A stretch of 64,000 nucleotides of DNA from an uncultured Bacteroidota bacterium. GTDB lineage: Bacteria > Bacteroidota > Bacteroidia > Flavobacteriales > Flavobacteriaceae. Below are positions 1 to 8,492 of this stretch, piece after piece. The notes below the pieces were generated by a model. That model saw nothing but the letters and a program-made list of their open reading frames with translations. It did no database searches and was not told where the DNA came from. The stretch is taken from contig CACMZR010000002.1 in assembly GCA_902618245.1 (NCBI GenBank), positions 124,001 to 188,000 of the forward strand. The letters run 5' to 3'. The position numbers were made by a program, and so were the translations under genes. Positions within the stretch are counted from its first letter, which is position 1. The number at the start of each line of letters is the position of its first letter.

Positions 1-820
1 GAATCAGCCCTTGATCATGGTAAATAGCAAGTATAGCGTCAAATTTTTGGTATGACTGACTTCCAAAGAATCCATCAGCAGGAAAAGGTCCATCGATTCT
101 AATACCCTTATCAAATTGCGCTTTTACCAATGGTCTTAAAAAAGTCTCCTCTTCTTCTCCAATAACTCCATAATCACCTGCATGTGGATTAATACCTAAA
201 ATAGCAATTTTTGGTTCAGAAATATTAAAATCACTTTTTAAGCTATGTTCTAGAATTTTAATTTTTTTTATGATTGTACTTTTTGTTGCAAATTCATTTA
301 CTTTAGCTAAAGGGATGTGATCAGTTACAAGTGCGAGCTTTATTTGATCGGATATCATAAACATCAAACTCTCACCATTAATTTCTTTATCCAAATAATC
401 AGTGTGACCTTTAAATTTAAACCTCTTCGATTGAATATTTTTTTTGTTGATTGGTGCTGTAACTAAAACATCTATTTTGTTTTTTATTAGGCCCATAGTA
501 GCAGCTTCTAAAGAACTAAAAGCAAAATTGCCTGCAGTTAATTCATCTTTACCATAATTAATTGGAAAAGGATTATCCCAAATATCAATAACATTAAGGA
601 AATTTTCTTGTATATCCCCAATATTTTTTACTTCTATAATATTTGTATCTAATTTGTACTTCTCACTTTCCTCAAAAAAATTTTGAGGGTGTGCAAAAGC
701 AATAGGAATAAATTTCTTGAAAAGATTTTTTTCTTGAAAAGTTTTTAAAATTATTTCAAATCCAATTCCATTAGGATCACCTACAGAAATTCCAACTTTA
801 ATTTTTGACGATTCAGACAA
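1..820 (-). CDS. pdxA: 4-hydroxythreonine-4-phosphate dehydrogenase, C-terminus cut by window edge
   Basis: PdxA oxidises 4-phosphohydroxy-L-threonine in the DXP-dependent pathway to pyridoxal 5'-phosphate, in the cytosol. The visible protein starts with the glycine-rich GISVGDPNGIG stretch and shows TAPINK, GHTDYL and, at the window edge, YHDQGLI; the histidines of the last two are metal ligands in this family. No ATG lies between the upstream in-frame stop and the conserved N-terminus, so I take the TTG at 818-820 as start (MSESSKIKVGIS). The last third lies beyond position 1. It is divergent from ribE, with 49 bases between the starts, so the two share a promoter region. Confidence 0.93.
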   Translation of the reverse strand, partial: MSESSKIKVGISVGDPNGIGFEIILKTFQEKNLFKKFIPIAFAHPQNFFEESEKYKLDTNIIEVKNIGDIQENFLNVIDIWDNPFPINYGKDELTAGNFAFSSLEAATMGLIKNKIDVLVTAPINKKNIQSKRFKFKGHTDYLDKEINGESLMFMISDQIKLALVTDHIPLAKVNEFATKSTIIKKIKILEHSLKSDFNISEPKIAILGINPHAGDYGVIGEEEETFLRPLVKAQFDKGIRIDGPFPADGFFGSQSYQKFDAILAIYHDQGLI

Positions 821-869
821 GTGTGCTAGTTTTTTATTTTAATTTTGATGCAAATGTAATTAAATATCA

Positions 870-1457
870 ATGTTTACAGGAATTATTGAAGCATTCGCGA
901 AAGTTAAAACACTCAATAAGGTAGGTGAAAATCTTCAAATAAAATTTGAATGTAACCTGGCAGAAGAATTAAAAATTGATCAGAGTGTTTCACATAACGG
1001 TGTCTGCCTTACTGTTGAAAAATGTGAGGGAAAGTACTATTCAGTTACTGCTATCAAAGAAACCTTAGATAAAACTAACCTTGGCCTTTTGCAAATTGGA
1101 GATTATGTTAACATTGAACGTTCTCTGAAAATTGGAGATAGATTAGATGGACATATTGTTCAGGGTCATGTAGATCAAATCGCAAAATGTATTTCCGCTG
1201 AGACATTGGACGGAAGTTGGTTTTTTACATTTGAATACAATAAGAAGTCAGGTAATATGACTATTGAAAAAGGATCAATAACAGTTAATGGAGTAAGTCT
1301 TACAGTTGTAAACTCTGAAGAAAATCGATTTTCAGTAGCTATAATACCTTACACATTTGAGCATACGAATTTTAAACAAATTGAAATAGGAAGTTTTGTT
1401 AATCTTGAATTTGATATGATTGGAAAATACATTGCTAAACTCCATTTAAAAGGTTAA
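870..1457 (+). CDS. ribE: riboflavin synthase, alpha subunit
   Basis: Riboflavin synthase dismutates two 6,7-dimethyl-8-ribityllumazine molecules to riboflavin plus a pyrimidinedione. The 195 aa protein has the invariant N-terminus MFTGIIE and two tandem lumazine-binding barrels, marked by SHNGVCLTV in the first half and TVNGVSLTVV in the second. Length is usual for the family. It stands alone, divergent from pdxA and followed after 29 bases by an antiporter gene, so two cofactor-synthesis genes sit side by side. Nothing in the sequence suggests FMN-riboswitch control: the 49-base upstream gap is too short for one. Confidence 0.95.
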   Translation: MFTGIIEAFAKVKTLNKVGENLQIKFECNLAEELKIDQSVSHNGVCLTVEKCEGKYYSVTAIKETLDKTNLGLLQIGDYVNIERSLKIGDRLDGHIVQGHVDQIAKCISAETLDGSWFFTFEYNKKSGNMTIEKGSITVNGVSLTVVNSEENRFSVAIIPYTFEHTNFKQIEIGSFVNLEFDMIGKYIAKLHLKG

Positions 1458-1486
1458 TTTTTTATCTTTAGTAAAAACTAAATCAA

Positions 1487-2755
1487 ATGAATTTTCTAGA
1501 ACTTGCAACTGTATTATTACTACTCGCCTCAATTTTTTCAATTATAAATCTTCGCCTTTTAAAGCTTCCCCAGACAATAGGTCTAATGGTTTTGGCTATC
1601 GTTTTATCTGCTGTTGTCTTATTTGCAGGTTTAATTGAACCTGACTTATTAAAATTTGCAACCTCATTAACTGAAGAATTTGACTTCAGCGTTTTATTAA
1701 TCGACGTGATGTTGCCTTTTTTATTATTTGCTGGTGCTATCAGCGTAAATGTACACGAACTTTTAAAAGATAAGTTAACCATACTTTTGTTAGCAAGCTT
1801 CGGTGTTGTTTTCTCAACTTTTGTAGTTGGAACGGGTCTTTTTTGGTTAACACAACAATCACTTTTTGGGCTATCTGATCTAGGTTTAACTTATGTTGAC
1901 TGTTTGCTTTTTGGTGCTCTAATAGCCCCCACAGACCCTATCGCGGTTTTAGCAATGGTCAAAAAAATGAATCTCTCCTCAATAACAGAAACTAGAATTG
2001 CCGGAGAATCACTTTTCAATGACGGAATCGGAGTAGTTGTTTTTTTGACTCTTCTAAGCATGAAGGCTGAAGGTATAGAAAATATTAGCCTTGCAAGCGT
2101 TGGGTCATTATTTGCTACAGAAGTTATCGGAGGAGTATTACTTGGTGCTGTGATGGGATTTTTAGGCTTAAAACTGGTTAAATATATAGAAAATGAACAT
2201 GTTGAATTGGAAGTTTTGATTACACTTTCTATGGTATTATTAGTTCCTGTGATTTCTCATATATTTCATTTTTCTGCTGTATTAGGTGTTGTGGTTATGG
2301 GACTTTTTCTTAATCAAAATATTGATGGTGACAAAAAGGCTGAGGGACTACAAAGGGTTATGGGCGACTACGTTTATAAATTTTGGCATCTTCTTGATGA
2401 AACGTTGAATGCAATATTATTCATCCTAATAGGATTGGAAGTAATTCCTATTTTACAAAATTTTGATTTCTCTTATCTAATCATTGTTATTGTTATGATT
2501 GTGATAGTTGTTTTTTCTAGGGGGATTGGTGTATTTGTTCCAATAAAAATTCTTTCTATTAAAAAAAGTTTTGAAAAAAATACTGCACTTATAATAACAT
2601 GGGGAGGGCTCCGTGGGGGACTAAGTATTGCATTGGCATTAAACTTACCTAATAGCATTGGTGCAGGAAAAGACCTTATTTTAATACTTACCTATGGAGT
2701 TGTTTTATTTACAATTTTGGTTCAAGGATTAACCTTGAAAAAAATAGTTAAATAA
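1487..2755 (+). CDS. CPA1-family Na+(K+)/H+ antiporter, NhaP-type
   Basis: Inner-membrane monovalent cation/proton antiporter for pH and salt homeostasis. The 422 aa protein is almost entirely hydrophobic with about 12 predicted membrane segments. The CPA1 signature is clear: GALIAPTDPIAVLA, with the transport aspartate at about residue 150, and GESLFNDGIGVVVF, with the ND pair at about 178-179. WGGLRGGLSIALAL near the C-terminus is also typical of NhaP/NHE proteins. There is no cytoplasmic regulatory tail, so it is a minimal short form. It follows ribE by 29 bases and may be cotranscribed. Cation specificity cannot be read from sequence. Confidence 0.9.
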   Translation: MNFLELATVLLLLASIFSIINLRLLKLPQTIGLMVLAIVLSAVVLFAGLIEPDLLKFATSLTEEFDFSVLLIDVMLPFLLFAGAISVNVHELLKDKLTILLLASFGVVFSTFVVGTGLFWLTQQSLFGLSDLGLTYVDCLLFGALIAPTDPIAVLAMVKKMNLSSITETRIAGESLFNDGIGVVVFLTLLSMKAEGIENISLASVGSLFATEVIGGVLLGAVMGFLGLKLVKYIENEHVELEVLITLSMVLLVPVISHIFHFSAVLGVVVMGLFLNQNIDGDKKAEGLQRVMGDYVYKFWHLLDETLNAILFILIGLEVIPILQNFDFSYLIIVIVMIVIVVFSRGIGVFVPIKILSIKKSFEKNTALIITWGGLRGGLSIALALNLPNSIGAGKDLILILTYGVVLFTILVQGLTLKKIVK

Positions 2756-2756
2756 T

Positions 2757-2787
2757 TTGAAAACCATTAAAGTGGTAGTTATATTTG
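2757..2787 (+). promoter_or_regulatory. Bacteroidota-type promoter (TTG, 20 bp, TATATTTG)
   Basis: TTG at 2757-2759 and TATATTTG at 2780-2787 are separated by 20 bases. This matches the Bacteroidota housekeeping consensus TTG / TAnnTTTG exactly, in both boxes and spacing. Transcription should start near 2794 and run through the Shine-Dalgarno-led mini-ORF to the hairpin at 2928-2957. Confidence 0.6.
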
Positions 2788-2847
2788 ATGTGAGTAGTTT
2801 ATGCTGTGACAACAGTGATGTCTAACCAAATTTGAAAGGAGGTGTCT

Positions 2848-2910
2848 ATGTCTTATTATAATCATTTAAGGAATTCGAGACAGCAGGTACCCAATTGCGG
2901 TCTGCTGTAG
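2848..2910 (+). CDS. 20-codon ORF with a strong Shine-Dalgarno, possible leader peptide
   Basis: A short ORF (MSYYNHLRNS, ending in NCGLL) is preceded by AAAGGAGGTG, five bases before the ATG. This sequence is complementary to about ten bases of the 16S rRNA 3' end. Members of the Flavobacteriia rarely use Shine-Dalgarno sequences because their anti-SD is occluded on the ribosome, so a perfect one is striking. The ORF sits between an exact promoter and a strong terminator. Within it, the arms CAGCAG and CTGCTG can pair, flanked by complementary AAGGAA/TTCCTT. It may be a translated regulatory leader for the 2963 oxygenase gene, a small RNA carrying a ribosome-binding decoy, or a true microprotein. 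I recognise no homologue. Confidence 0.45.
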   Translation: MSYYNHLRNSRQQVPNCGLL

Positions 2911-2927
2911 CTTTCCTTATCTATTAC

Positions 2928-2957
2928 AAAAGCGGATCGATGGATCCGCTTTTTTTA
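2928..2957 (+). terminator. Rho-independent terminator or attenuator just before the oxygenase gene
   Basis: AGCGGATC (2931-2938) pairs perfectly with GATCCGCT (2943-2950) around a four-base loop, followed by a run of seven T. The hairpin ends only about six bases before the ATG of the next gene. That gene must therefore be expressed by readthrough or have its start region affected by the hairpin, which is why attenuation is plausible. Confidence 0.75.
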
Positions 2958-2962
2958 TTGAA

Positions 2963-3913
2963 ATGAACAACATTCCTAAAGCAAACTTAGAAGATTTCAC
3001 TTCTAAAAATTCAAAAACGAAAAAATTATTTGTCAAAAAAATTGGTATAGCATTTCAAGAAATTGGATTTCTTGTCTTAAAGGGTCATTTTCTAAGCAGC
3101 TCACTTCAAGAAAATCTTTATAAGGAAATTCGTGATTTTTTTAATCTATCTGATGAAATCAAGTCATCATACGAAATTAAAGACGGAGGGAGTCAAAGAG
3201 GTTATACTGGATTTGGAAAAGAGAGTGCAGCTGGTAGGTCAGTGGGTGATTTAAAGGAATTTTGGCATTTCGGTCAGGATTTAAATACAAAGAAATATCT
3301 CAAAAAAAAATATGCAGAAAATATGAAAGTTAAAGAATTAAAAAATTTTAATCATGTTGGCAACTTAGCCTTTTTGGAATTAGAGAGAACTGCAAAATTA
3401 GTACTTCGAGCTTTAGCTATTTTTTTGAATCTGAACGAATTTTATTTTGACAAATTCGTTGATGGTGGAAATTCTATCTTAAGGGCAATACATTATCCTC
3501 CAATAAAAGAAAACCCAAAAGAAGCTGAACGGGCTGCAGCACATAGTGATATCAACTTGATTACGTTATTAATGGGTGCTCAAGGTGGAGGTTTACAAGT
3601 TTTAAATCGAAAAAATCAGTGGATAGAGGCTGTTGCAGAAAAAGACGAATTGATAATTAATATTGGCGACATGCTCTCAAGATTAACAAATAATTTTTTC
3701 CCTTCTACTCTGCATAGAGTTGTAAATCCATCAAAGAAATTTTGGGGTAGCTCCCGATATTCAGTCCCTTTTTTTATGCACCCAATACCAGAAATGCCAT
3801 TGAACTGCTTACCACAAACTTATAATAAGAAAAATTTAAAGAAATATGATGACATTCTAGCAGGCGAATTTTTAGACCAAAGATTAAAGGAACTAGGTTT
3901 AATCAAAAACTAG
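2963..3913 (+). CDS. 2-oxoglutarate/Fe(II)-dependent oxygenase, isopenicillin-N-synthase-like
   Basis: Non-heme iron dioxygenase of the IPNS/DIOX family; its substrate is unknown. The N-terminal part (residues about 5-130) matches the DIOX_N region, including GYTGFGKE. The double-stranded beta-helix core carries the iron triad H194-x-D196 (in AAAHSDINL) and H251 (in LHRVV), plus R265-x-S267 for 2-oxoglutarate binding. At 316 aa it has the usual size. The ATG follows a strong terminator hairpin by only six bases, so it may be controlled by readthrough of the upstream leader. It converges on the minus-strand operon ending at 4032. Relatives act on amino acids, nucleobases or small metabolites. 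Confidence 0.87.
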   Translation: MNNIPKANLEDFTSKNSKTKKLFVKKIGIAFQEIGFLVLKGHFLSSSLQENLYKEIRDFFNLSDEIKSSYEIKDGGSQRGYTGFGKESAAGRSVGDLKEFWHFGQDLNTKKYLKKKYAENMKVKELKNFNHVGNLAFLELERTAKLVLRALAIFLNLNEFYFDKFVDGGNSILRAIHYPPIKENPKEAERAAAHSDINLITLLMGAQGGGLQVLNRKNQWIEAVAEKDELIINIGDMLSRLTNNFFPSTLHRVVNPSKKFWGSSRYSVPFFMHPIPEMPLNCLPQTYNKKNLKKYDDILAGEFLDQRLKELGLIKN

Positions 3914-4031
3914 GTTTATTAATTTTTTGTTATAAGGGCTTTAATACATAAAAATTTACAGAAAAAACCTATAATCAGCAGTGTGTTTTTATATTTTAAA
4001 AATTAATTAAAATACAATCTATTCAATTCTA

Positions 4032-6302
4032 TTAATCACTACCAACTCTAATAAACTTTATACTATAAGCATCAAGTAATATTTTTTCTTCTTCTTTTCC
4101 ATTTTCATTTGAAATTCTAAAGTCAATGGTTTTATCTGATACGTTCACAAAAATTTTTACAATTCTACCATCTTTTGACATCCAAGCTGCACGTTGCAAA
4201 GCAGATATGGTAATATCTGATGGATTATTTTCACCCCACTCCCAATCTGCAGTGATATTTGGAATATCTCCATGCACTATAGGTGGAGGTAACATTTGGC
4301 CCCCAACAAAATAATCAATCAATTTGTATCGAGTTTGAGCCATTTTTCTTAAAAAGATGGCAGGCACTTTCTGTTTAAGAATAGTTGGACTAATCCAACC
4401 GAGTTGTTCACCAAAAACTAATTGCTGACCTGCTCTCATAATTAGTGCTTTATGTTTGTCGGGGCCAACTGGGTTGAAGCGACCGAAGATTGATATCTGA
4501 CCTCCATATATGGCAGAATAGATCGGTTTTTGATTCTGGAATTGAGAATTCCAGCTTAAAAGACCATCCAATAAATGGTTATAAGGTTCGGCCATAGCTT
4601 CACTTGTAAGAAAAGCTCCTTCCGGCATTTCTTCCCGTATGGCTGAGAGTAATTTGTAATATCCTTGGTCAAGCCACCATGAACCACCTCCCAATGGATG
4701 CCCATGGGATCTATCCATGCATAATTTTGGTGAGGCAGCACTAATCTGGTCTAGGTAAACACCTGAAGTACCAGAATATTTTTGCAGCCTTAAAACAATC
4801 TCCTTAATTTTTTTCTGCCAGATTTTGGTGACAGGATTCATCACAGCATTGCGAACACCATTCCCGTAGTCTTCGATATAAGGCTCACCTTTTTCATTCT
4901 TAGTAGCAGCTTTAATTCCTTCTGATTTAAAATCGTCAAGGTCAGCATCCCACAAACGCCCATTTATATATGGCATCACTCGAACACCTGCATCTTCTAA
5001 CTCACGTACAGCTTTTACAAAACCCTCTTTTGCTGGAAAAAAATGCGGATAATCATTATCAAAAGGAATTTTGTGCCATACATACCAGTGAAAACCTATC
5101 GGTACTCTCATAAATTTGGCAAAATCTAGGACTTCTTCTACAAGAGTTTTTAGATCACCACCTGATTCGTGTTGTACCCAGACAGCTATATCTTGAATTC
5201 CAGAGGGACGCTTAAATGGAGCTTTTGGCCACCAGGGAGCCTCTCGTTTTACCCACGCCTGGTAAATCATAGCTGCTTCATACCATGTCCCCTCAACATA
5301 ACCAAGAACTACATTTCCAGGTAGTTTATAGCCATTGTCATCAATACCTATATTCGGTGCAGGCCAGTTGAATTGGAAATTAACCTTTTCCTGATCAGTA
5401 CTAGTGGATATTTTCTTCACACTTCCAGTTGGATCGTGACTGGCAATATAGAGTCCACCTTGCTTATTATATAGCCCAAGCATCTGATAAGTAGCTCTCC
5501 AATTTGGATAGACCTCACTGTAATTAATATCTTTTGTGTAAGGTGATTGATATGCAATACCTGAAGCCTTGGGATAATGAAGTACATTCTCTTCAGGAAC
5601 TTGTCCAATAGGTCCTGCTTTAATTGAAGGAAACTCAGTTTCCAAAAGTGAAAGTCCCTTTTCAGGTAGTTTTGTTTCCAATCCCCAATGTGTTAGGTTA
5701 TTATGGAATTCGACCTCACAGACAACAGAGAGACCATTTAATTTAGAGTCCTTTGAGTCTTTAAAATTTAAAGTAAGTAATGATAATTTTTCATTTTTAT
5801 CCCATTTAATTTCAGTCTTCTTCCAACTTGACTCATTATCAAGTCTTATTGTGTCTTTTCCAATGGAAATCATAAGTTTGAATATTGAAGTATTAGATCT
5901 ATTCAGTAATTCAATCCCTTTATCCAAATCAAATAGACTGACAAAATTTATTCCGTTATCAGTCTTGTTCAAACCAACCCCAATAATATCGTTGTGATAT
6001 AGGTGAATACCTTTATCACGGGGTCTAAACCAGACTATATCTTCATCAAGATTAATAGCTGATTGAGGCAAGTTTAATAGTTTTTCCATTACAACTACTT
6101 TTTCTTGCCTATCTATATTAAACTCTAAGTCTCTCTTAATGATTGTAAATAACCATTTACCAATCTGTTGTTGAGAACTGTTTGTTTTTTTTAATTCCTT
6201 GAAGTTGTACTGTTTGCAAGTTCTGATATTCTTTGCCTTAAGAACTGATGAAACAAAACAAAATATCAATATTAAAATTAGATTTCCCTTAATCGTTTTC
6301 AT
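4032..6302 (-). CDS. secreted TIM-barrel glycoside-hydrolase-like protein (DUF6259-type)
   Basis: A 756 aa protein with a Sec signal peptide (cleavage near residue 23, SVLKA/KN). The central part (about 370-620) reads like an alpha-amylase/GH36-type barrel: FHWYVWHKIPFDNDYPHFFP, RVMPYINGRLWD, SGVYLDQISAASP and AFLTSEAMAEPY. The acidic residues in YLDQ and TSEAMAEP are plausible catalytic candidates. The N-terminal 300 residues look like a beta-sandwich and the C-terminal 80 like a small beta domain. I match it to DUF6259-like proteins of uncharacterised glycosidase type, from motif style only. It is the last gene of the minus operon that starts with the GH109 gene, which supports a carbohydrate role. 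The next gene upstream ends 109 bases away. Confidence 0.6.
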   Translation of the reverse strand: MKTIKGNLILILIFCFVSSVLKAKNIRTCKQYNFKELKKTNSSQQQIGKWLFTIIKRDLEFNIDRQEKVVVMEKLLNLPQSAINLDEDIVWFRPRDKGIHLYHNDIIGVGLNKTDNGINFVSLFDLDKGIELLNRSNTSIFKLMISIGKDTIRLDNESSWKKTEIKWDKNEKLSLLTLNFKDSKDSKLNGLSVVCEVEFHNNLTHWGLETKLPEKGLSLLETEFPSIKAGPIGQVPEENVLHYPKASGIAYQSPYTKDINYSEVYPNWRATYQMLGLYNKQGGLYIASHDPTGSVKKISTSTDQEKVNFQFNWPAPNIGIDDNGYKLPGNVVLGYVEGTWYEAAMIYQAWVKREAPWWPKAPFKRPSGIQDIAVWVQHESGGDLKTLVEEVLDFAKFMRVPIGFHWYVWHKIPFDNDYPHFFPAKEGFVKAVRELEDAGVRVMPYINGRLWDADLDDFKSEGIKAATKNEKGEPYIEDYGNGVRNAVMNPVTKIWQKKIKEIVLRLQKYSGTSGVYLDQISAASPKLCMDRSHGHPLGGGSWWLDQGYYKLLSAIREEMPEGAFLTSEAMAEPYNHLLDGLLSWNSQFQNQKPIYSAIYGGQISIFGRFNPVGPDKHKALIMRAGQQLVFGEQLGWISPTILKQKVPAIFLRKMAQTRYKLIDYFVGGQMLPPPIVHGDIPNITADWEWGENNPSDITISALQRAAWMSKDGRIVKIFVNVSDKTIDFRISNENGKEEEKILLDAYSIKFIRVGSD

Positions 6303-6411
6303 TTGTTTTATTTCATTAAAGAGGTACTACAAAGGAGATAATAAAATTTAAAAAATAAAAATGTGGCAGAATGATTATATTTCATAAAATATAGACTAAA
6401 ATGAAATAGGA

Positions 6412-7608
6412 TTAATCAAAACTAGATTTCATTATTTCTTTATGCACACTCCTCCCTAAAGCAGCTAAAAAAGGGATTCCAATTTCATCATATTCATAGA
6501 TATCGTCGTTATAAATCATATTCTCATTAACTAAAATTGTTGCCGTGAGGAAGAATTCAATTTTATTTTTTTCATCTTTTATATAGGCAACATCTGTTAA
6601 AGTGCCGTAAGCTTGCCCAACTTTATTAAATATTCTAATCTCGGGTATCATTGCCCCTTTTTTATCTCCATAAATAAAAAACTTACAATAACTATCCCAA
6701 TGTTTTCCATCATTATAATTAGGATAATTACTTTCTAATGTAGTTCTGCTCATCCAATGTCTTAAAAATTTATAATCCGCTTTAGTCAAATTGAAAAGTT
6801 CTTTTTCTGTAAAAGCTTCAGGGAAAATTATTCTTTTAAGAATACCCTCGAGGTTACGTATCGAAATTCTATTTTTTCTTTCAAAATTCATTGGTTCGAA
6901 GACAATGTTTTTGGACTTTATATGTCCAATTCCCTTCAAATTACCCTCCAAATTATTTATTTTCAAATCAACCAAAGCACTTATGGAGGGCTGATGGTAA
7001 ATAATTTTTTTATTTTCATTCAAAAAAGTAAATCCCCAAGTGTTAATATTATCAGCTCCAAAAAGAAATTTATGGTAAAGCCTAGTATTACTTAAACCTC
7101 TTTGAGTTAATTCTTTATTGATATAGTCAGTACCTAAGAAATCGAAAAGATAATTATATGCATTATCGTCGCTAACTAAAAAAATCTTTTTTATTAGATG
7201 ATTTATAGTTAGAATTCCTTTAAAATGAGTTGAATCCGTTTTAACCAAAATTTCCCCATTTTTGTCAGTTATAAAAAAAGGGGTGTCTCCAGAAATTTGA
7301 AGCCCATTTGATCTTAATTCATTTAATTTCTGAAGTGAAAGTATTGCTATTGGAAGTTTAGCTGTACTTGCAGGATAAAAATAACGGCCTTCATCAAGTT
7401 GAAATGTATTTTCTTTAAATACAGCTTTACCTGAACCATCTCTTTTAATGTGAGTTAAAAGAATTTGTAGCTCGTGTTTTTCTTTATTTTTCAACACTTT
7501 TTGTAACTCATCAATATTTTTGTTTAATACTTTATCTAAAACCGTAGGAGAAGTACTACAACTAATTATAAAAGAAATAGAAAAAACAATAATAAAATTT
7601 TTTATCAT
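6412..7608 (-). CDS. lipoprotein serine hydrolase, class A beta-lactamase fold
   Basis: A 398 aa protein starting with a lipoprotein signal (SFIISC, lipid cysteine at residue 17). PASTAKLP puts the catalytic S81 and K84 in the SxxK motif of penicillin-binding and class A beta-lactamase enzymes; VSDDNAYN (about 145-152) resembles the SDN motif. The third KTG-type motif is not obvious, though KVGQAYG may stand in for it. It is larger than true class A lactamases (about 290 aa), so it is more likely a relative of unknown esterase or peptidase activity than a resistance enzyme. It lies 44 bases downstream of the nucleotidyltransferase gene, probably in the same operon. Confidence 0.75.
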   Translation of the reverse strand: MIKNFIIVFSISFIISCSTSPTVLDKVLNKNIDELQKVLKNKEKHELQILLTHIKRDGSGKAVFKENTFQLDEGRYFYPASTAKLPIAILSLQKLNELRSNGLQISGDTPFFITDKNGEILVKTDSTHFKGILTINHLIKKIFLVSDDNAYNYLFDFLGTDYINKELTQRGLSNTRLYHKFLFGADNINTWGFTFLNENKKIIYHQPSISALVDLKINNLEGNLKGIGHIKSKNIVFEPMNFERKNRISIRNLEGILKRIIFPEAFTEKELFNLTKADYKFLRHWMSRTTLESNYPNYNDGKHWDSYCKFFIYGDKKGAMIPEIRIFNKVGQAYGTLTDVAYIKDEKNKIEFFLTATILVNENMIYNDDIYEYDEIGIPFLAALGRSVHKEIMKSSFD

Positions 7609-7652
7609 AAAATCATTTTAAAACTTTTATCATGTTATTTGGCTGAATATGC

Positions 7653-8492
7653 TTATAGTAGGTTAAAACTAGCTATGTCTTCAGCTGATGTTAAATCCAA
7701 AATGTTTTCTTTCCTAGAATAACAAATAATTTGATTAGAATCCACTTCATTCATTAATCTAATTGCTTCTGGAAGTTCTTTTTCTTTTCGGATAGGGTGA
7801 ATAGTGCAGTTTTTCAAATATGGATAAAGTTTCTGCCCAAAAAAACTAAACATATTCATACTTACTCTTATTTCTCCTGAGGCATCCCTACATCTTTCAA
7901 CAGTTTCAGAGTTAGGTTTTTCAATTATTCGATTCAAATATCCTAGATCATTTATATCCATCACTGCAAATTTTTTAATACGTTCATCATCAAATTTCAA
8001 TCCAGATCGAGCATAGCTAATTAAAGCATGCGGCGCACTTCTCGGTTTGATTAACTGTTGAAAGGCTTCTTTTGAATACAAATTATCTCCATTGCAGACA
8101 ATAAAAGTCGTATTTAGTAACTCAGGATATTGATCTACTGTTTGTTCAATCGCATCAGCTGTACCTAATGGTTTTTCATAACCTTTTTTGAGATATTGTA
8201 TTGCAATTTGGATTTTTGTTCCTTCAAAAGAATTATTTTTTTGCCAAGTTTCTAACCATCTTTTAAAAGCCACGTTTTCTGGACTTGTAACCAAATAAAT
8301 TTTAGTTATACCTGCTGCAACGGCATTAGATACTAAATAAAAAAGTAATGGTTTCTTGGATTTGCCAAGGGGGATTAAACTCTTGTGCACTTTTTCTGCT
8401 AAATTCTTTTCATCTTCAGATAGTTGACTTTGAGATAGAGAACGTTTCATTCTAGAGGATGCTCCACCAGCCATAATAATTACATTTTTCAT
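7653..8492 (-). CDS. sugar-phosphate nucleotidyltransferase
   Basis: A cytosolic NTP transferase fold of 279 aa. The N-terminus NVIIMAGGASSRM is the nucleotide-binding loop. GTADAIEQTV and FIVCNGDNLYSKEAF carry, respectively, the residues contacting the base and the metal-binding aspartate of GlmU/RmlA-like enzymes. It starts inside the stop of the GHMP kinase gene (ATGA overlap), so kinase and nucleotidyltransferase are translationally coupled. A sugar would be phosphorylated at C1 and then activated to an NDP-sugar. Neither the nucleotide nor the sugar can be told from sequence. MobA-like molybdopterin transferases share the AGG loop, but the context argues against that role. Confidence 0.8.
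   Translation of the reverse strand: MKNVIIMAGGASSRMKRSLSQSQLSEDEKNLAEKVHKSLIPLGKSKKPLLFYLVSNAVAAGITKIYLVTSPENVAFKRWLETWQKNNSFEGTKIQIAIQYLKKGYEKPLGTADAIEQTVDQYPELLNTTFIVCNGDNLYSKEAFQQLIKPRSAPHALISYARSGLKFDDERIKKFAVMDINDLGYLNRIIEKPNSETVERCRDASGEIRVSMNMFSFFGQKLYPYLKNCTIHPIRKEKELPEAIRLMNEVDSNQIICYSRKENILDLTSAEDIASFNLL

Noticed and set aside
1483-1782. Minus-strand ORF of 99 aa opposite the antiporter.
   Set aside because: Antisense shadow of a hydrophobic gene, with low-complexity composition.
2794-2957. Known riboswitch before the oxygenase gene.
   Set aside because: I recognise no aptamer consensus (TPP, cobalamin, SAM, FMN or similar) in this leader.
6412-7608. Resistance beta-lactamase.
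   Set aside because: SxxK is present, but length and missing KTG triad indicate a relative of unknown activity. The same caution applies to the 55607, 61891 and 63233 hydrolases.
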